A DNA stretch of 64,000 bases from Lachnospiraceae bacterium (GTDB lineage Bacteria; Bacillota; Clostridia; Lachnospirales; Lachnospiraceae), in NCBI GenBank assembly GCA_017442865.1, contig JAFRXK010000023.1, positions 1-64,000 on the forward strand. Direction: 5' to 3'. Shown here piece by piece: positions 17,534 to 26,081 of the stretch. Position 1 is the stretch's first letter; every line of letters begins with the position of its first letter. A program made the position numbers and the translations under genes. The notes under the pieces are model-generated. The model did no database searches, was not told the DNA's origin, and saw nothing but the letters and a program-made list of their open reading frames with translations.

Positions 17534-18376
17534 CTATTTTATGAGCATATTTAAGCACTCGCCATATATTTTCTCTGTTTGCGACAGAACGCCTTCAGGT
17601 ATTTTATCAAACTGAAATTCCCCATCAGCTTTATTATTCATAAGCCAGTCTCTAAGCAATTGCTTATCGTATGATTTTGGCGAAATGCCCACCTTATAAT
17701 CAGAAACGCTCCAGAACCGGCTTGAATCAGGAGTAAATATTTCGTCAGCTAAAACCAATTCGCCTTGCTTGTTAATACCAAATTCAAACTTTGCATCTGC
17801 AATTATCATTCCCTTTGAATATGCATATTTACTGCATCTATCATATAACTTAAAGCAAATATCAATTATCCTATCAGTAAGCTTTACACCGAGCTTTTCT
17901 GTAACAAATTCAATGTCCACATATTCATCATGTCCTACATCACGTTTTATTGCCGGTGTCATAATTACCCGCTCAAGTTTTTGTGCCAGCTTATAATCGC
18001 CTGAAAGAATATTACCACAAAAGCTTTCACCGCTCTTATAAGCCTTCCACATGCTCCCGAACATATATCCGCGAACCACAAATTCAAAAGGCAGGATACC
18101 AAGCTTTTCAACCATTACCGTTCTATCTTTGAAATATTCAGTTCTGAAGAACTCAGGCATATTTTCAATATCATCGTCCACAATATGATTTGCAACAATA
18201 TCTCTTGTATTCCTGAACCAAAAGTTTGACAGAGTATTCAGCACCACTCCCTTATTTTTTATCATAACAGGCAATATGTTGTCAAACGCTGATATCCTGT
18301 CTGTTGTAACAACAACTAAATATTCATCTGAAATGTCATAAAGCTCGCGCACTTTGCCACTATATATTGGTTTCAT
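17534..18376 (-). CDS. purC: Phosphoribosylaminoimidazole-succinocarboxamide synthase (SAICAR synthetase)
   Basis: Joins aspartate to CAIR in purine synthesis, using ATP. The 280-residue product starts MKPIYSGKVRELYD and has VVTTDRISAFD, the ATP-site block KLGILPFEFVVRGYMFGS, and IIADAKFEFGI plus LADEIFTPDSSRFW with the substrate-binding residues. The ATG at 18376 was chosen because GAGGAG lies upstream; an in-frame ATG 18 bases earlier would overlap that site. No other pur gene is nearby. Three palindromic repeats lie upstream. No purine riboswitch motif was seen. Confidence 0.96.
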   Translation of the reverse strand: MKPIYSGKVRELYDISDEYLVVVTTDRISAFDNILPVMIKNKGVVLNTLSNFWFRNTRDIVANHIVDDDIENMPEFFRTEYFKDRTVMVEKLGILPFEFVVRGYMFGSMWKAYKSGESFCGNILSGDYKLAQKLERVIMTPAIKRDVGHDEYVDIEFVTEKLGVKLTDRIIDICFKLYDRCSKYAYSKGMIIADAKFEFGINKQGELVLADEIFTPDSSRFWSVSDYKVGISPKSYDKQLLRDWLMNNKADGEFQFDKIPEGVLSQTEKIYGECLNMLIK

Positions 18377-18499
18377 AAATATAGCTCCTCTCATATGATT
18401 TCTTGTACAAACATTTTATCATCACTGTAACAAGCAGTTAATAACCTGTCGGTTGAAGTTTTCAAAAACATTCTACCTTCAGTAGAATCCACATCAATC

Positions 18500-18710
18500 T
18501 GTATTTAGCAATGGTACATTCCGAATCGAATGAATATTTTCTGTTGCAGGCAAGCGTATTACATCAAAACTGTCACTGGCAGTTTTGATGCATACTAAGG
18601 TACTAAGGCGTTTACGCCTGAGCCTTAGCCTGCGAGGATAAAATATTCATTCTTTTTCATCTCCTCTCAAATCCCTTACCACCCTATACACTTTCCTCCC
18701 GATTTTCATA
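18500..18710. repeat. Palindromic intergenic repeat, copy 1
   Basis: A 211-base unit beginning TGTATTTAGCAATGGTACAT and ending CCTCCCGATTTTCATA. Its core is a nested palindrome: GAATGAATATTTT near 18528 pairs with AAAATATTCATTC near 18640. Inside are ATCAAAACTG/CAGTTTTGAT, GGCGTTTACGCC and AGCCTGCGAGGAT. It is almost identical to copy 2. Confidence 0.85.
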
Positions 18711-18730
18711 TTATATTTATATAACCAATT

Positions 18731-18940
18731 TGTATTTAGCAATGGTACATTCCGAATCGAATGAATATTTCTGTTGCAGGCAAGCGTATTACATCAAAAC
18801 TGTCACTGGCAGTTTTGATGCATACTAAGGCACGAAGGCGTTTACGCCTGAGCCTTAGCCTGCGAGGATAAAATATTCATTCTTTTTCATCTCCTCTCAA
18901 ATCCCTTACCACCCTATAAACTTTCCTCCCGATTTTCATA
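18731..18940. repeat. Palindromic intergenic repeat, copy 2
   Basis: A 210-base direct copy of the unit at 18500, about 20 bases further on. Only a few differences are seen: one T fewer in the left arm, CACG for TACT before the GGCGT stem, and one base near the right end. The spacing and near identity suggest recent duplication. Confidence 0.85.
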
Positions 18941-18981
18941 GTATATTATATAGATTATTGATTTTTGCAAAGTCTTCATAT

Positions 18982-19065
18982 GGAATGAATATTTTTATCC
19001 TCAGGCAGGCGTATCGAAGGCGTTTACGCCTGAGCCTTAGCCTGCGAGGATAAAATATTCATTCC
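18982..19065. repeat. Palindromic intergenic repeat, copy 3 (core only)
   Basis: An 84-base shortened form with nearly perfect ends: GGAATGAATATTTT pairs with AAAATATTCATTCC, continuing through ATCCTC and GAGGAT and GGCAGGC with GCCTGC. The inner hairpin with CAGTTTTGAT is deleted. It shows that the palindromic core can exist without the flanks. Confidence 0.8.
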
Positions 19066-19097
19066 ATTATAAAAAACTCGGCAACAATCAAGTATTG

Positions 19098-19103
19098 TAT
19101 AAT
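19098..19103 (+). promoter_or_regulatory. Possible -10 element before the ABC importer genes
   Basis: A perfect TATAAT lies 20 bases before the ATPase start. No convincing -35 is present 17 bases upstream, and the leader would be very short, so this is tentative. Confidence 0.25.
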
Positions 19104-19122
19104 AAAAATCGGGAGGAAATTT

Positions 19123-19887
19123 ATGCATCCTGCTTTGGAATTTGAAGACGTATCCTTTTCTTATCACACAATTAACGGCGAAGTTCCTGCTATTAATCAT
19201 ATATCATTTACCGTAAAAAAAGGCGAATTTATTTCTATTGTCGGACCGTCCGGCTGCGGAAAATCCACGCTTATGTCCCTTATCTGCGGCCTTATAACGC
19301 CTGAAAGCGGACATATCAGCATAGACGGCATGCCACTTGGCAGTCAGACCTCAAAAATAGGTTATATGCTGCAAAAGGACTATTTGTTTGAGTGGAGAAC
19401 GGTTTATGACAATGTAAAGCTTGGGCTTGAAATCCACAGGCTTGACCCAAAGGAAAGCAATATTGACACAATGCTTGAAAATTATGCATTAAAAGACTTT
19501 ACAGATGCAAAGCCGTCAGAGCTTTCGGGCGGAATGCGTCAGAGAGCCGCACTTATACGCACGCTTGCACTTGAGCCTGAAATACTGCTGTTGGATGAAC
19601 CATTTTCGGCGCTTGATTACCAGACGCGGCTTGAAGTCGGCGGCGATATTGCAAATATTATTAAGCATGAGCACAAAACAGCTATTCTGGTAACACATGA
19701 TATCTCCGAGGCAATAAGCCTTTCAGAGCGTGTGCTTGTATTTTCTGCGCGCCCTGCAACCATCAAGGCATCCATAGACATTACATTTCCTGATGAATGC
19801 AAAACATCAATGGATAAACGAAATTCAGCTAAATTTCAGAACTATTTTAAACTGATATGGGAGGAGCTTACCAATGAAACAAAGTAA
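19123..19887 (+). CDS. ABC importer ATP-binding protein (SsuB/TauB/ThiZ class)
   Basis: A 254-residue ATPase of the nitrate/sulfonate/thiamine-precursor importer class. Motifs: Walker A GPSGCGKST (about 42-50), Q-loop GYMLQKDYLFEWRTV, signature LSGGMRQRAAL, Walker B LLLDEPFSALD and VTHDISEA. GGGAGG stands before the ATG. The 3' end overlaps the permease gene by 14 bases. The matching binding lipoprotein is probably encoded at 26082. The substrate cannot be read from the ATPase; a pyrimidine or alkylsulfonate-like small molecule is typical. No TPP riboswitch was seen upstream. Confidence 0.93.
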   Translation: MHPALEFEDVSFSYHTINGEVPAINHISFTVKKGEFISIVGPSGCGKSTLMSLICGLITPESGHISIDGMPLGSQTSKIGYMLQKDYLFEWRTVYDNVKLGLEIHRLDPKESNIDTMLENYALKDFTDAKPSELSGGMRQRAALIRTLALEPEILLLDEPFSALDYQTRLEVGGDIANIIKHEHKTAILVTHDISEAISLSERVLVFSARPATIKASIDITFPDECKTSMDKRNSAKFQNYFKLIWEELTNETK

Positions 19888-20680
19888 TATTTCAGAAAGG
19901 CAGTTAGAATATATCAATAGTATAAAGCGGCGTAAAATCATCATTTTCATAGCAAGAATCCTGATTTTTGCCGCATTTATGGGACTGTGGGAAGCCGCCG
20001 CAAGAACCAGCGCAATTAACGATTTTATTTTCAGCAGTCCGTCACGAATGCTTGACAGTTTAATTACGCTTGCCGGAGACGGCAGCCTTTTTATACACAT
20101 CGGCGTTACCCTCGCCGAAACAATACTAAGCTTCATAATCACCACAGTATTGGGAATTACTATTGCGCTTGTTTTGTGGGCATTCACCGGTTTTGCAAGA
20201 GTAATAGACGTATATCTCGTAATACTAAACAGTCTTCCGAAGACGGCGCTTGCGCCTGTGCTTATAGTGTGGCTCGGCAACAACCCTAAAACCATTGTTA
20301 TCACCGCAATATCCGTCGCTGTTTTTGGCTCAATTATAACGCTTTACACTGGCTTTAATTCAATGGACCCCGACAAAATCAAGCTCATAACAACTCTTGG
20401 CGGCAGCCGCAGGCATATACTTACAAAAGTGCTTCTGCCAGGCTCGCTGCCCCTTATCGTAAGCAATATGAAGGTGAATATCGGTCTTTGCCTTGTCGGA
20501 GTAATTATAGGTGAATTTCTTGCCGCAGACAAGGGACTCGGTTATCTTATAATTTATTCGAGTCAGGTGTTCAAAATGGATTATGTAATGCTTTCAATAT
20601 TTGTTCTTTGTATTATTGCAATGGGACTGTATCAGATAATAAATTATCTTGAAAAAAGGCTTTGTGTTGAAAATAATTGA
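19874..20680 (+). CDS. ABC importer permease (SsuC/TauC/ThiX class)
   Basis: A 268-residue inner-membrane protein with about six helices. The start is cytoplasmic (KRRKIIIF), followed by a helix with MGLWEAAAR. The BPD_transp_1 EAA loop is seen as TTLGGSRRHILTKVLLPGSLP (about 175-195). GGGAGGAGCTT precedes the ATG, which lies inside the end of the ATPase gene, so the two are translationally coupled. It forms the channel for the ATPase at 19123. Two strong hairpins follow the stop. Confidence 0.92.
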   Translation: MKQSNISERQLEYINSIKRRKIIIFIARILIFAAFMGLWEAAARTSAINDFIFSSPSRMLDSLITLAGDGSLFIHIGVTLAETILSFIITTVLGITIALVLWAFTGFARVIDVYLVILNSLPKTALAPVLIVWLGNNPKTIVITAISVAVFGSIITLYTGFNSMDPDKIKLITTLGGSRRHILTKVLLPGSLPLIVSNMKVNIGLCLVGVIIGEFLAADKGLGYLIIYSSQVFKMDYVMLSIFVLCIIAMGLYQIINYLEKRLCVENN

Positions 20681-20690
20681 TTAAGCTTAT

Positions 20691-20743
20691 GCGGCGGCGC
20701 CACCAAAGCTTATTGCATCCGGCAAACCTTGTGGCGCCGCCGC
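20691..20743 (+). terminator. GC-rich hairpin after the ABC importer genes
   Basis: A perfect 13-bp inverted repeat, GCGGCGGCGCCAC with GTGGCGCCGCCGC, encloses a 27-base loop just after the permease stop and is followed by TTTACTT. It is much richer in G+C than its surroundings. Confidence 0.65.
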
Positions 20744-20755
20744 TTTACTTACAGC

Positions 20756-20795
20756 AAAAGCCCCGACATAACATCCCGCCGGGGCTTTTCATTTT
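20756..20795. terminator. Bidirectional terminator between permease and sigK
   Basis: AAAAGCCCCG pairs with CGGGGCTTTT (20756-20789), followed by CATTTTTA on the plus strand and T-rich on the minus strand. It separates the convergent permease and sigK genes. Confidence 0.8.
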
Positions 20796-20835
20796 TATAC
20801 ATATCCGTGAACTGTCACAGTCAGTTCTTATAATT

Positions 20836-21462
20836 TTACATGTTTTCCATTGCATTTTTCAGCTTTTCCAGAGCACTTTTTTCGATTCTGCTCACATATG
20901 ACCTACTGATATTAAGCCGGCTGCCTATCTCCCTCTGCGTAAACTCCTGACTTCCAAAAAGTCCGTACCGAAGTGCGATTACCTTCTTCTCACGCTCATT
21001 TAACGCTTTGTCAAAGGCAGTATAAACATTCTGTATGTCGCTCTTTAAGGAAACCATGTCAACTGCACTCTCTTCATCGCATTCTATAACATCGACAAGC
21101 GTTATATTGTTGCCTTCCTTGTCTGTCCCTATGGATTCAAACAGCGATACATCCCTGCTTCTCTTCTTCTCTGCTCTAAGATACATAAGAATCTCATTAT
21201 CAATGCACTTCGCCGCATAGGTACTGATTCTGCTGGATTTATCTGCATTAAAAGAATCAACAGCCTTTATAAGTCCGATTGTCCCTATAGATATCAAATC
21301 CTCCGCATCAAGCTCCGGCTGGCTGTACTTTTTCACTATATGAGCAACCAGTCTCAAATTTCTCTCGATAAGCACCTGCCTTGCATCATTGCTTCCATTT
21401 TTAAGTTCTTCAAGATACATTCTCTCTTCAGAAGCCTTCAGCGGTTTTAAAAACGTCTTCAC
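20836..21462 (-). CDS. sigK: Late mother-cell sporulation sigma factor SigK
   Basis: Sigma-70 family factor directing late coat gene expression. The 208-residue product has region 2 (LIERNLRLVAHIVKKY, AEDLISIGTIGLIKAVDSF, ISTYAAKCIDNEILMYLR) and region 4 (REKKVIALRYGLFG, FTQREIGSRLNISRSYVSRIEK). The GTG at 21462 has GGAG at the right distance; a GTG three codons earlier has it too close. The protein begins only about eight residues before the conserved PLKASEE block, so the hydrophobic pro-sequence of Bacillus pro-SigK is absent. The gene is also continuous, not split by a skin element. The SigE alternative is less likely given IVKKY and DKEGNNITLVDV. Confidence 0.93.
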   Translation of the reverse strand: MKTFLKPLKASEERMYLEELKNGSNDARQVLIERNLRLVAHIVKKYSQPELDAEDLISIGTIGLIKAVDSFNADKSSRISTYAAKCIDNEILMYLRAEKKRSRDVSLFESIGTDKEGNNITLVDVIECDEESAVDMVSLKSDIQNVYTAFDKALNEREKKVIALRYGLFGSQEFTQREIGSRLNISRSYVSRIEKSALEKLKNAMENM

Positions 21463-21606
21463 TCGTGCCACTCCGGATTTGTTTATAATATATTATGCCG
21501 GAATGCACCTCCAAGTGCTTTTACACATTTTTATTTATCTGATTATCTCTTAAAAAGGCAATTTGACAAAGCTATCGACAAAACATGAAGTCAAAACATC
21601 TGATTT

Positions 21607-23286
21607 TTACTCTTTATCAGGCAGTCTTCCGAAAAGGTCTGTCATCATATAAAGCTCTCTTGCAAGCTCGTCCGTAAGGCACTCTCTGCGATAACGGAAC
21701 GACCAGTTTCCGCTAGGCGTCGAAGGAGTATTCATCCTGCAGTCATTTCCAAAGCCTAATATGTCCTGTATAGGGAATATCGTATACCTTGCAATGCTTG
21801 CCATAGCAACTCTGATTAAATCCATGTGGATTCTGCCTCCGTCAGAGTTTGTATATCTTCTTAATCTGTCCTTCTGGTTTTCATTTGCCTCTTCGTAATA
21901 CCAGCCCACAATTGTTGAATTATCATGTGTTCCAGTGTAACAGATGCAATTGTCAGTAGTAAAATGATGCGGCAGGGAATCATTGTCCCTTTCATCATCA
22001 AATGCGAACTGCAGTATCTTCATGCCCGGAAGATTATTGCTGTCACGAAGCTCCTCTACAGGTGGTGTAATTACGCCTAAATCCTCTGCCCAGACAGGAA
22101 GTTCGTCGCCAAAATGCTTTTTAAATGCATTAAATAATTCTACACCAGGAGAAGGAACCCACTTGCCGTTTACGGCAGTTTCTTCACCATACGGAATTGC
22201 ATAATATGCTTCAAAGCCTCTGAAATGGTCTATTCTGATAATATCAAACAATTCAAGCTGCTTTTCAACTCTCTTTATCCACCAAGCAAACTTCTCTTTT
22301 TCATGAGCCTTCCAGTCATAAAGAGGATTGCCCCAAAGCTGGCCTGTGGCACTGAAATAATCCGGCGGCACACCTGCTACTACAGTCGGGTATCCGTCAT
22401 CTTCAAGCAAGAATAATTTTCTGTCAGCCCAGACATCAGTGCTGTCCATAGATACGAAAATCGGAATATCACCTACTATCTTTATACCATTGTCATTTGC
22501 ATACTTTCTGAGTTCGCTCCACTGTACGTCAAACACATACTGAATAAACTTGTAATAGCCTATTTCCTCTGAAAGCTTCTCTGTCCATGCCTTCTTTACC
22601 TTCTCGTCACCGTCTCTTAAATCGCACTCCCACTCAAGCCAGCATCTGCCCTCGTTGTAGTCCTTTCCTGCCATAAATAACGCATAATCATCAAGCCAGT
22701 ATGCTTCCTTTTTGCAGAACTTAGCAAAGCCTTTTTTAGAAACAGACCATTCCTTTGGCACATATGACGAAGCTTTTTTTATTAAATCAGCCGCATCGCC
22801 GCATTTTTCATTTAAAGCAGGATCATCAAGCTCCTGCTTGATTTTTTCCTCAAGCTCGGCATAAAATTCAGCCTCAAGCTTTGCGTCAACCGCAGCCCTG
22901 CTTACATCAGCCCTGCCGCTCATGAAATTGTTGTATGCCTTTTTAAGAAGCCTTGTCTTTGCAATAATAACCTCGCCGTATTCAACCGCATATAAATTGA
23001 TGTCAGGATATTCATCCAGATCGCCCGCATCAAGAATACAGTCCTCATAAAGCTTCTGCGGACTGATAAGCAGAGGCTGTCCGGCAAATGCCGAAAATGC
23101 CTGATATGGTGAATCACCAAAGCCTGTGTGTCCAAACGGCAGCACCTGCCATATAGTCTGTCCTGCCTTTTTCATAAAATCAATAAATTCATAAGCTTCT
23201 GTTCCGAAATCACCGATGCCGAATCTTCCCGGCAGTGACGTAGGATGCAGAAGTATTCCTGAACGCCTTTTATTATTTTCCTTCAT
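21607..23286 (-). CDS. malQ: 4-alpha-glucanotransferase (amylomaltase)
   Basis: GH77 enzyme that transfers alpha-1,4-glucan segments in maltodextrin and glycogen metabolism. The 559-residue length is near the bacterial norm. Recognisable blocks are RRSGILLHPTSLPGRFGIGD at the start, GQTIWQVLPFGHTG, VGDIPIFVSMDSTDVWAD, the nucleophile region FDIIRIDHFRGFEAYY, AEDLG, and CYTGTHDNSTIVGWY. AGGAGG precedes the ATG. No other glycogen or maltose gene is adjacent. Confidence 0.97.
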   Translation of the reverse strand: MKENNKRRSGILLHPTSLPGRFGIGDFGTEAYEFIDFMKKAGQTIWQVLPFGHTGFGDSPYQAFSAFAGQPLLISPQKLYEDCILDAGDLDEYPDINLYAVEYGEVIIAKTRLLKKAYNNFMSGRADVSRAAVDAKLEAEFYAELEEKIKQELDDPALNEKCGDAADLIKKASSYVPKEWSVSKKGFAKFCKKEAYWLDDYALFMAGKDYNEGRCWLEWECDLRDGDEKVKKAWTEKLSEEIGYYKFIQYVFDVQWSELRKYANDNGIKIVGDIPIFVSMDSTDVWADRKLFLLEDDGYPTVVAGVPPDYFSATGQLWGNPLYDWKAHEKEKFAWWIKRVEKQLELFDIIRIDHFRGFEAYYAIPYGEETAVNGKWVPSPGVELFNAFKKHFGDELPVWAEDLGVITPPVEELRDSNNLPGMKILQFAFDDERDNDSLPHHFTTDNCICYTGTHDNSTIVGWYYEEANENQKDRLRRYTNSDGGRIHMDLIRVAMASIARYTIFPIQDILGFGNDCRMNTPSTPSGNWSFRYRRECLTDELARELYMMTDLFGRLPDKE

Positions 23287-23375
23287 ATATACCTCCTATA
23301 CCTCATTTTTTTATATTATATATTTAACCCATAATATGCAGACTGTAATCCGTCACATATCATATATGTCCCTTA

Positions 23376-24209
23376 TCAGATTAATTTTTCTCCGCAATAC
23401 GGGCAGTATTTTCTTGTTAACGATTTACTCGTATTTTTCTTTGCTGTCTCCTGCTTCTGGATAATACTTACCTGCTCAACAAATCCCGCTGATAAAATAC
23501 CTGTAGGTATGGCAACCATTCCGACACCAAGAAATGTGATGACTATACCGCACAGCTTTCCGATTATTGTGACAGGATAAATGTCGCCATAGCCGACCGT
23601 CAGAAGCGTTGATACAGACCACCAGAAGCCCGAAAAAGCATTCTGGAACACATCCGGCTGCGCCTTGTGCTCAATATTGTACATAAGCAGCGACGAAGCT
23701 ATCATAAGTACAAGCACAATGAATACCGAGGATAAAAGCTGGTTCTTTTTACGCTTTAAGACATCCGTAATAAGGTTTAAAGCATCATAGTATATATTGA
23801 TTCTGAAAAGTCTCAGTATTCGTACAATTCTGAAGATTCTGAATGCCACAATTCCGTCCGGAATGAAGAACGGAAGATAAAACGGGAAGAATGACAGGAA
23901 ATCAACTATTGCTCCCGCTGAAAATATATATTTTAACGCTGCCTTCCATCTTGGAATCCCCGGGTACAGGTAATCTGATGTCCAGACTCTTAGTATGTAT
24001 TCCAAAGTAAAAAAAATCACTGTACATATCTCGGCAATATCCAGTATAACCTTATATTTTTCAGATATCTCAAAGGTTGAAAAAATAGCAATAAAAATGT
24101 TGACAATTATTGCTGTCATAATCAAAAAATCAAAGCTTCTGCTTGGAAAGTCGGTATCGTTTCCTATCTGGATTATTTCAAATATCCTCTTTCTATCTGC
24201 TTTTTTCAT
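23376..24209 (-). CDS. Voltage-gated-type potassium channel
   Basis: A 277-residue six-helix ion channel. The selectivity filter TVGYGD is at about 205-210, followed by the inner helix VGMVAIPTGILSAGF. Helix S4 carries regularly spaced arginines (RIFRIVRILRLFRI, about 120-133), the voltage-sensor signature. The C-terminus ends in a small zinc-ribbon-like YCPYCGEKLI. The start has a GGAGAAAAG site. It follows the HD-domain gene at 24223 by about 13 bases and may be expressed with it and the GNAT and nitroreductase genes upstream. Role probably in membrane potential or K+ homeostasis. Confidence 0.9.
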   Translation of the reverse strand: MKKADRKRIFEIIQIGNDTDFPSRSFDFLIMTAIIVNIFIAIFSTFEISEKYKVILDIAEICTVIFFTLEYILRVWTSDYLYPGIPRWKAALKYIFSAGAIVDFLSFFPFYLPFFIPDGIVAFRIFRIVRILRLFRINIYYDALNLITDVLKRKKNQLLSSVFIVLVLMIASSLLMYNIEHKAQPDVFQNAFSGFWWSVSTLLTVGYGDIYPVTIIGKLCGIVITFLGVGMVAIPTGILSAGFVEQVSIIQKQETAKKNTSKSLTRKYCPYCGEKLI

Positions 24210-24222
24210 GGCTTTTCTCCAA

Positions 24223-24702
24223 TCAATAATATATTATAGATATTTTACAATGAAGTGTCTCAAGCGTCGAGCATATTTTATCAGCAATACATACAATCCA
24301 TGCCTCGTAATATAACGGAGGTATGGGAGTGAGCGGAAACATGTGTCTGAGTATGATGTTCTGCTCTTTTTTTGACAGCTTAAAATCTCTCATAGCATTA
24401 TTCAACGCCGTCCTCGGATGCTTAAATCCATGCAGCTTATGCGAAGGATCCGGGTCATGCCAGTCATACAGAAAATAATCATGCAACAGCGCACCGCGTA
24501 TCAACGCACGCGTATAAGTCTTAACCTTAAGATGACGCGCAATACTTAAGCTTAGGCAGGTAACGCTATAGCAATGCTTTAACACGCTTGTGTCACCGTG
24601 CTGTATAAATTCAGACTGGCTTTTGTACTGAGTTCCGTCAGAAAGCAGTTCTATCTCATGTTTAATAAGCCTTCTGTCATTTTTAGAAATCTTAATACGC
24701 AT
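24223..24702 (-). CDS. HD-domain phosphohydrolase-like protein
   Basis: A 159-residue protein with a compact HD fold: KHCYSVTCLSLSIAR holds the first His, GALLHDYFLYDWH the HD pair, GFKHPRTAL another metal His and CIADKICS the distal Asp. The family acts on phosphoesters, often nucleotides; the substrate here is not known. AGGAGGCGCGGATA precedes the ATG, which overlaps the end of the GNAT gene by 11 bases, indicating one transcript with it. Confidence 0.85.
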   Translation of the reverse strand: MRIKISKNDRRLIKHEIELLSDGTQYKSQSEFIQHGDTSVLKHCYSVTCLSLSIARHLKVKTYTRALIRGALLHDYFLYDWHDPDPSHKLHGFKHPRTALNNAMRDFKLSKKEQNIILRHMFPLTPIPPLYYEAWIVCIADKICSTLETLHCKISIIYY

Positions 24703-25219
24703 TATCCGCGCCTCCTAACGGAGCATATAATTCAATACACTTCCACTTCCTGCCATATATATTGTACTCTTCTGTCCTGCCGCCTTCATATTCTTTAAAG
24801 CCGGCAGCCTTATAGCAGTACAACGCCGCCGGGTTATTCTCAAACACGCCTAAAGTGGCTTCCTTCACTCTAAGGAAATCCTGTGCATATTTTAAGGCAA
24901 GAGTAATCATCTCCTTGCCGTAGCCCTTGCCCCTTATACTGCCATCCACAATAACAAAGCCAAGACGTATGCTTTCCATGGCATCATCCGTAAAACGCAT
25001 AATAAAATGTCCTACCGGCTTACCGCTCTCATCAATCGCCGTCATCTGCCAGAACTTATCATTATCCGCAGCCTCCGAATAATGTGCATTTAACCTATCC
25101 TCTGTCAAAGGATATTCTCCAAATCTGCCTGCAGACCACTTCAAAAACATATCTTCATCAGTAATCCAGCTTACAACATACTTTGCATCACAAGGCTTAT
25201 ATGGTCTTAATCTTAACAT
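24692..25219 (-). CDS. GNAT family N-acetyltransferase
   Basis: Acetyl-CoA-dependent acetyltransferase of about 175 residues. The start MLRLRPYKPCDAKYVVSW is typical of RimJ/RimL-like enzymes. The acetyl-CoA loop is seen as RGKGYGKEMITLAL, followed by LGVFENNPAALYCYKAAGF. The ATG at 25219 was chosen because GGAG precedes it. A longer in-frame reading to 25345 passes through small GC-rich hairpins (GCCGCC/GGCGGC) that look intergenic. The acceptor substrate is unknown. Confidence 0.85.
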   Translation of the reverse strand: MLRLRPYKPCDAKYVVSWITDEDMFLKWSAGRFGEYPLTEDRLNAHYSEAADNDKFWQMTAIDESGKPVGHFIMRFTDDAMESIRLGFVIVDGSIRGKGYGKEMITLALKYAQDFLRVKEATLGVFENNPAALYCYKAAGFKEYEGGRTEEYNIYGRKWKCIELYAPLGGADNAY

Positions 25220-25351
25220 CTCAAACTCCATTCTGCCGCCTTTGGCGGCATTTGTAAAAGCATTTTCACTCATTTTATTCTTCTGCCCTCGGCAGCATTT
25301 GCAAAAGTTTTTTCTGGTATCTTTTCTGCCGCTTTTGGGCGGCATGATAAT

Positions 25352-25891
25352 TTAATAAAGCTTCAAAATCTCTTCTATTTCTTTTCTGACAGGCTTTTTC
25401 GGCTCAATATCACGGTATCCGACAGCTATAACCGATACGACCTCTTCACTCTCCGGTATGCCAAGAAGCTCCCGAAGCTTTACTTCATCCCTGATTCCCA
25501 TGATAAGAGTATCAAGGCCAAGCTCTCTTGCCTTTAAAATAAGCAGCGAATTCTGAAGTCCGAGGTCATACGCTCCCCACTCATCGCCCAGTTCATTTAC
25601 CGGCGAAGCATCGTTATCAAAACCGGCGATACCCTTAACAAAGGCTGTTACGATAAGCAGCGGTGCGTTGCGGCTATTGCGCTGATTAAACTCAGGAAGG
25701 CACTCAGCCTTGACCCTTGCAAGCATTTCCTTAGAGCTTACAGCGTAATATCTGCCCGTCTGTGAATTCTTCCATGACGGTGCCTGCTGTGCCGCAGCAA
25801 TCAGCTCCTTCACTGTCTCAACACTTATCTGCGTATTTTCTTTATATGCTCTTATGCTTCTTCTGTTTTCTAATAGCTGTGTAAATTCCAT
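25352..25891 (-). CDS. Nitroreductase family flavoprotein
   Basis: A 179-residue FMN-dependent oxidoreductase. It begins with the family hallmark LLENRRSIRAYKE, then QQAPSWKNSQTGRYYAV, the FMN-binding GAYDLGLQNSLLILKARELGLDTLI, and ends PVRKEIEEILKLY. The substrate is not inferable; the family reduces nitroaromatics, quinones or flavins. GGGAGAATGAT precedes the ATG. It lies first in a same-strand row with the GNAT, HD and channel genes. Confidence 0.93.
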   Translation of the reverse strand: MEFTQLLENRRSIRAYKENTQISVETVKELIAAAQQAPSWKNSQTGRYYAVSSKEMLARVKAECLPEFNQRNSRNAPLLIVTAFVKGIAGFDNDASPVNELGDEWGAYDLGLQNSLLILKARELGLDTLIMGIRDEVKLRELLGIPESEEVVSVIAVGYRDIEPKKPVRKEIEEILKLY

Positions 25892-26081
25892 ATCATTCTC
25901 CCATCTATTTAAATCATTATTTTACAGGTCGCCTGACACCATCCCTGCCAAGAAAATTTATATAGTCATTGTATCATTTTTCAATATTTTTGTCATCAGT
26001 TTATTAGCATATCAAGAAATGATATTCACTAATCTTCAAATGCTGACATATAGTAAATAAAATATGTTTTTGAGGTCATAA

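Noticed and set aside
17534-18500. Purine riboswitch before purC
   Set aside because: No purine-aptamer junction sequence could be found in the 120 bases upstream of purC.
18660-18690. T-box-like GGGTGGTA on the minus strand within the repeats
   Set aside because: Only the GGGTGG core resembles a T-box; the specifier stem and the rest of the antiterminator are absent, and it lies in a repeat.
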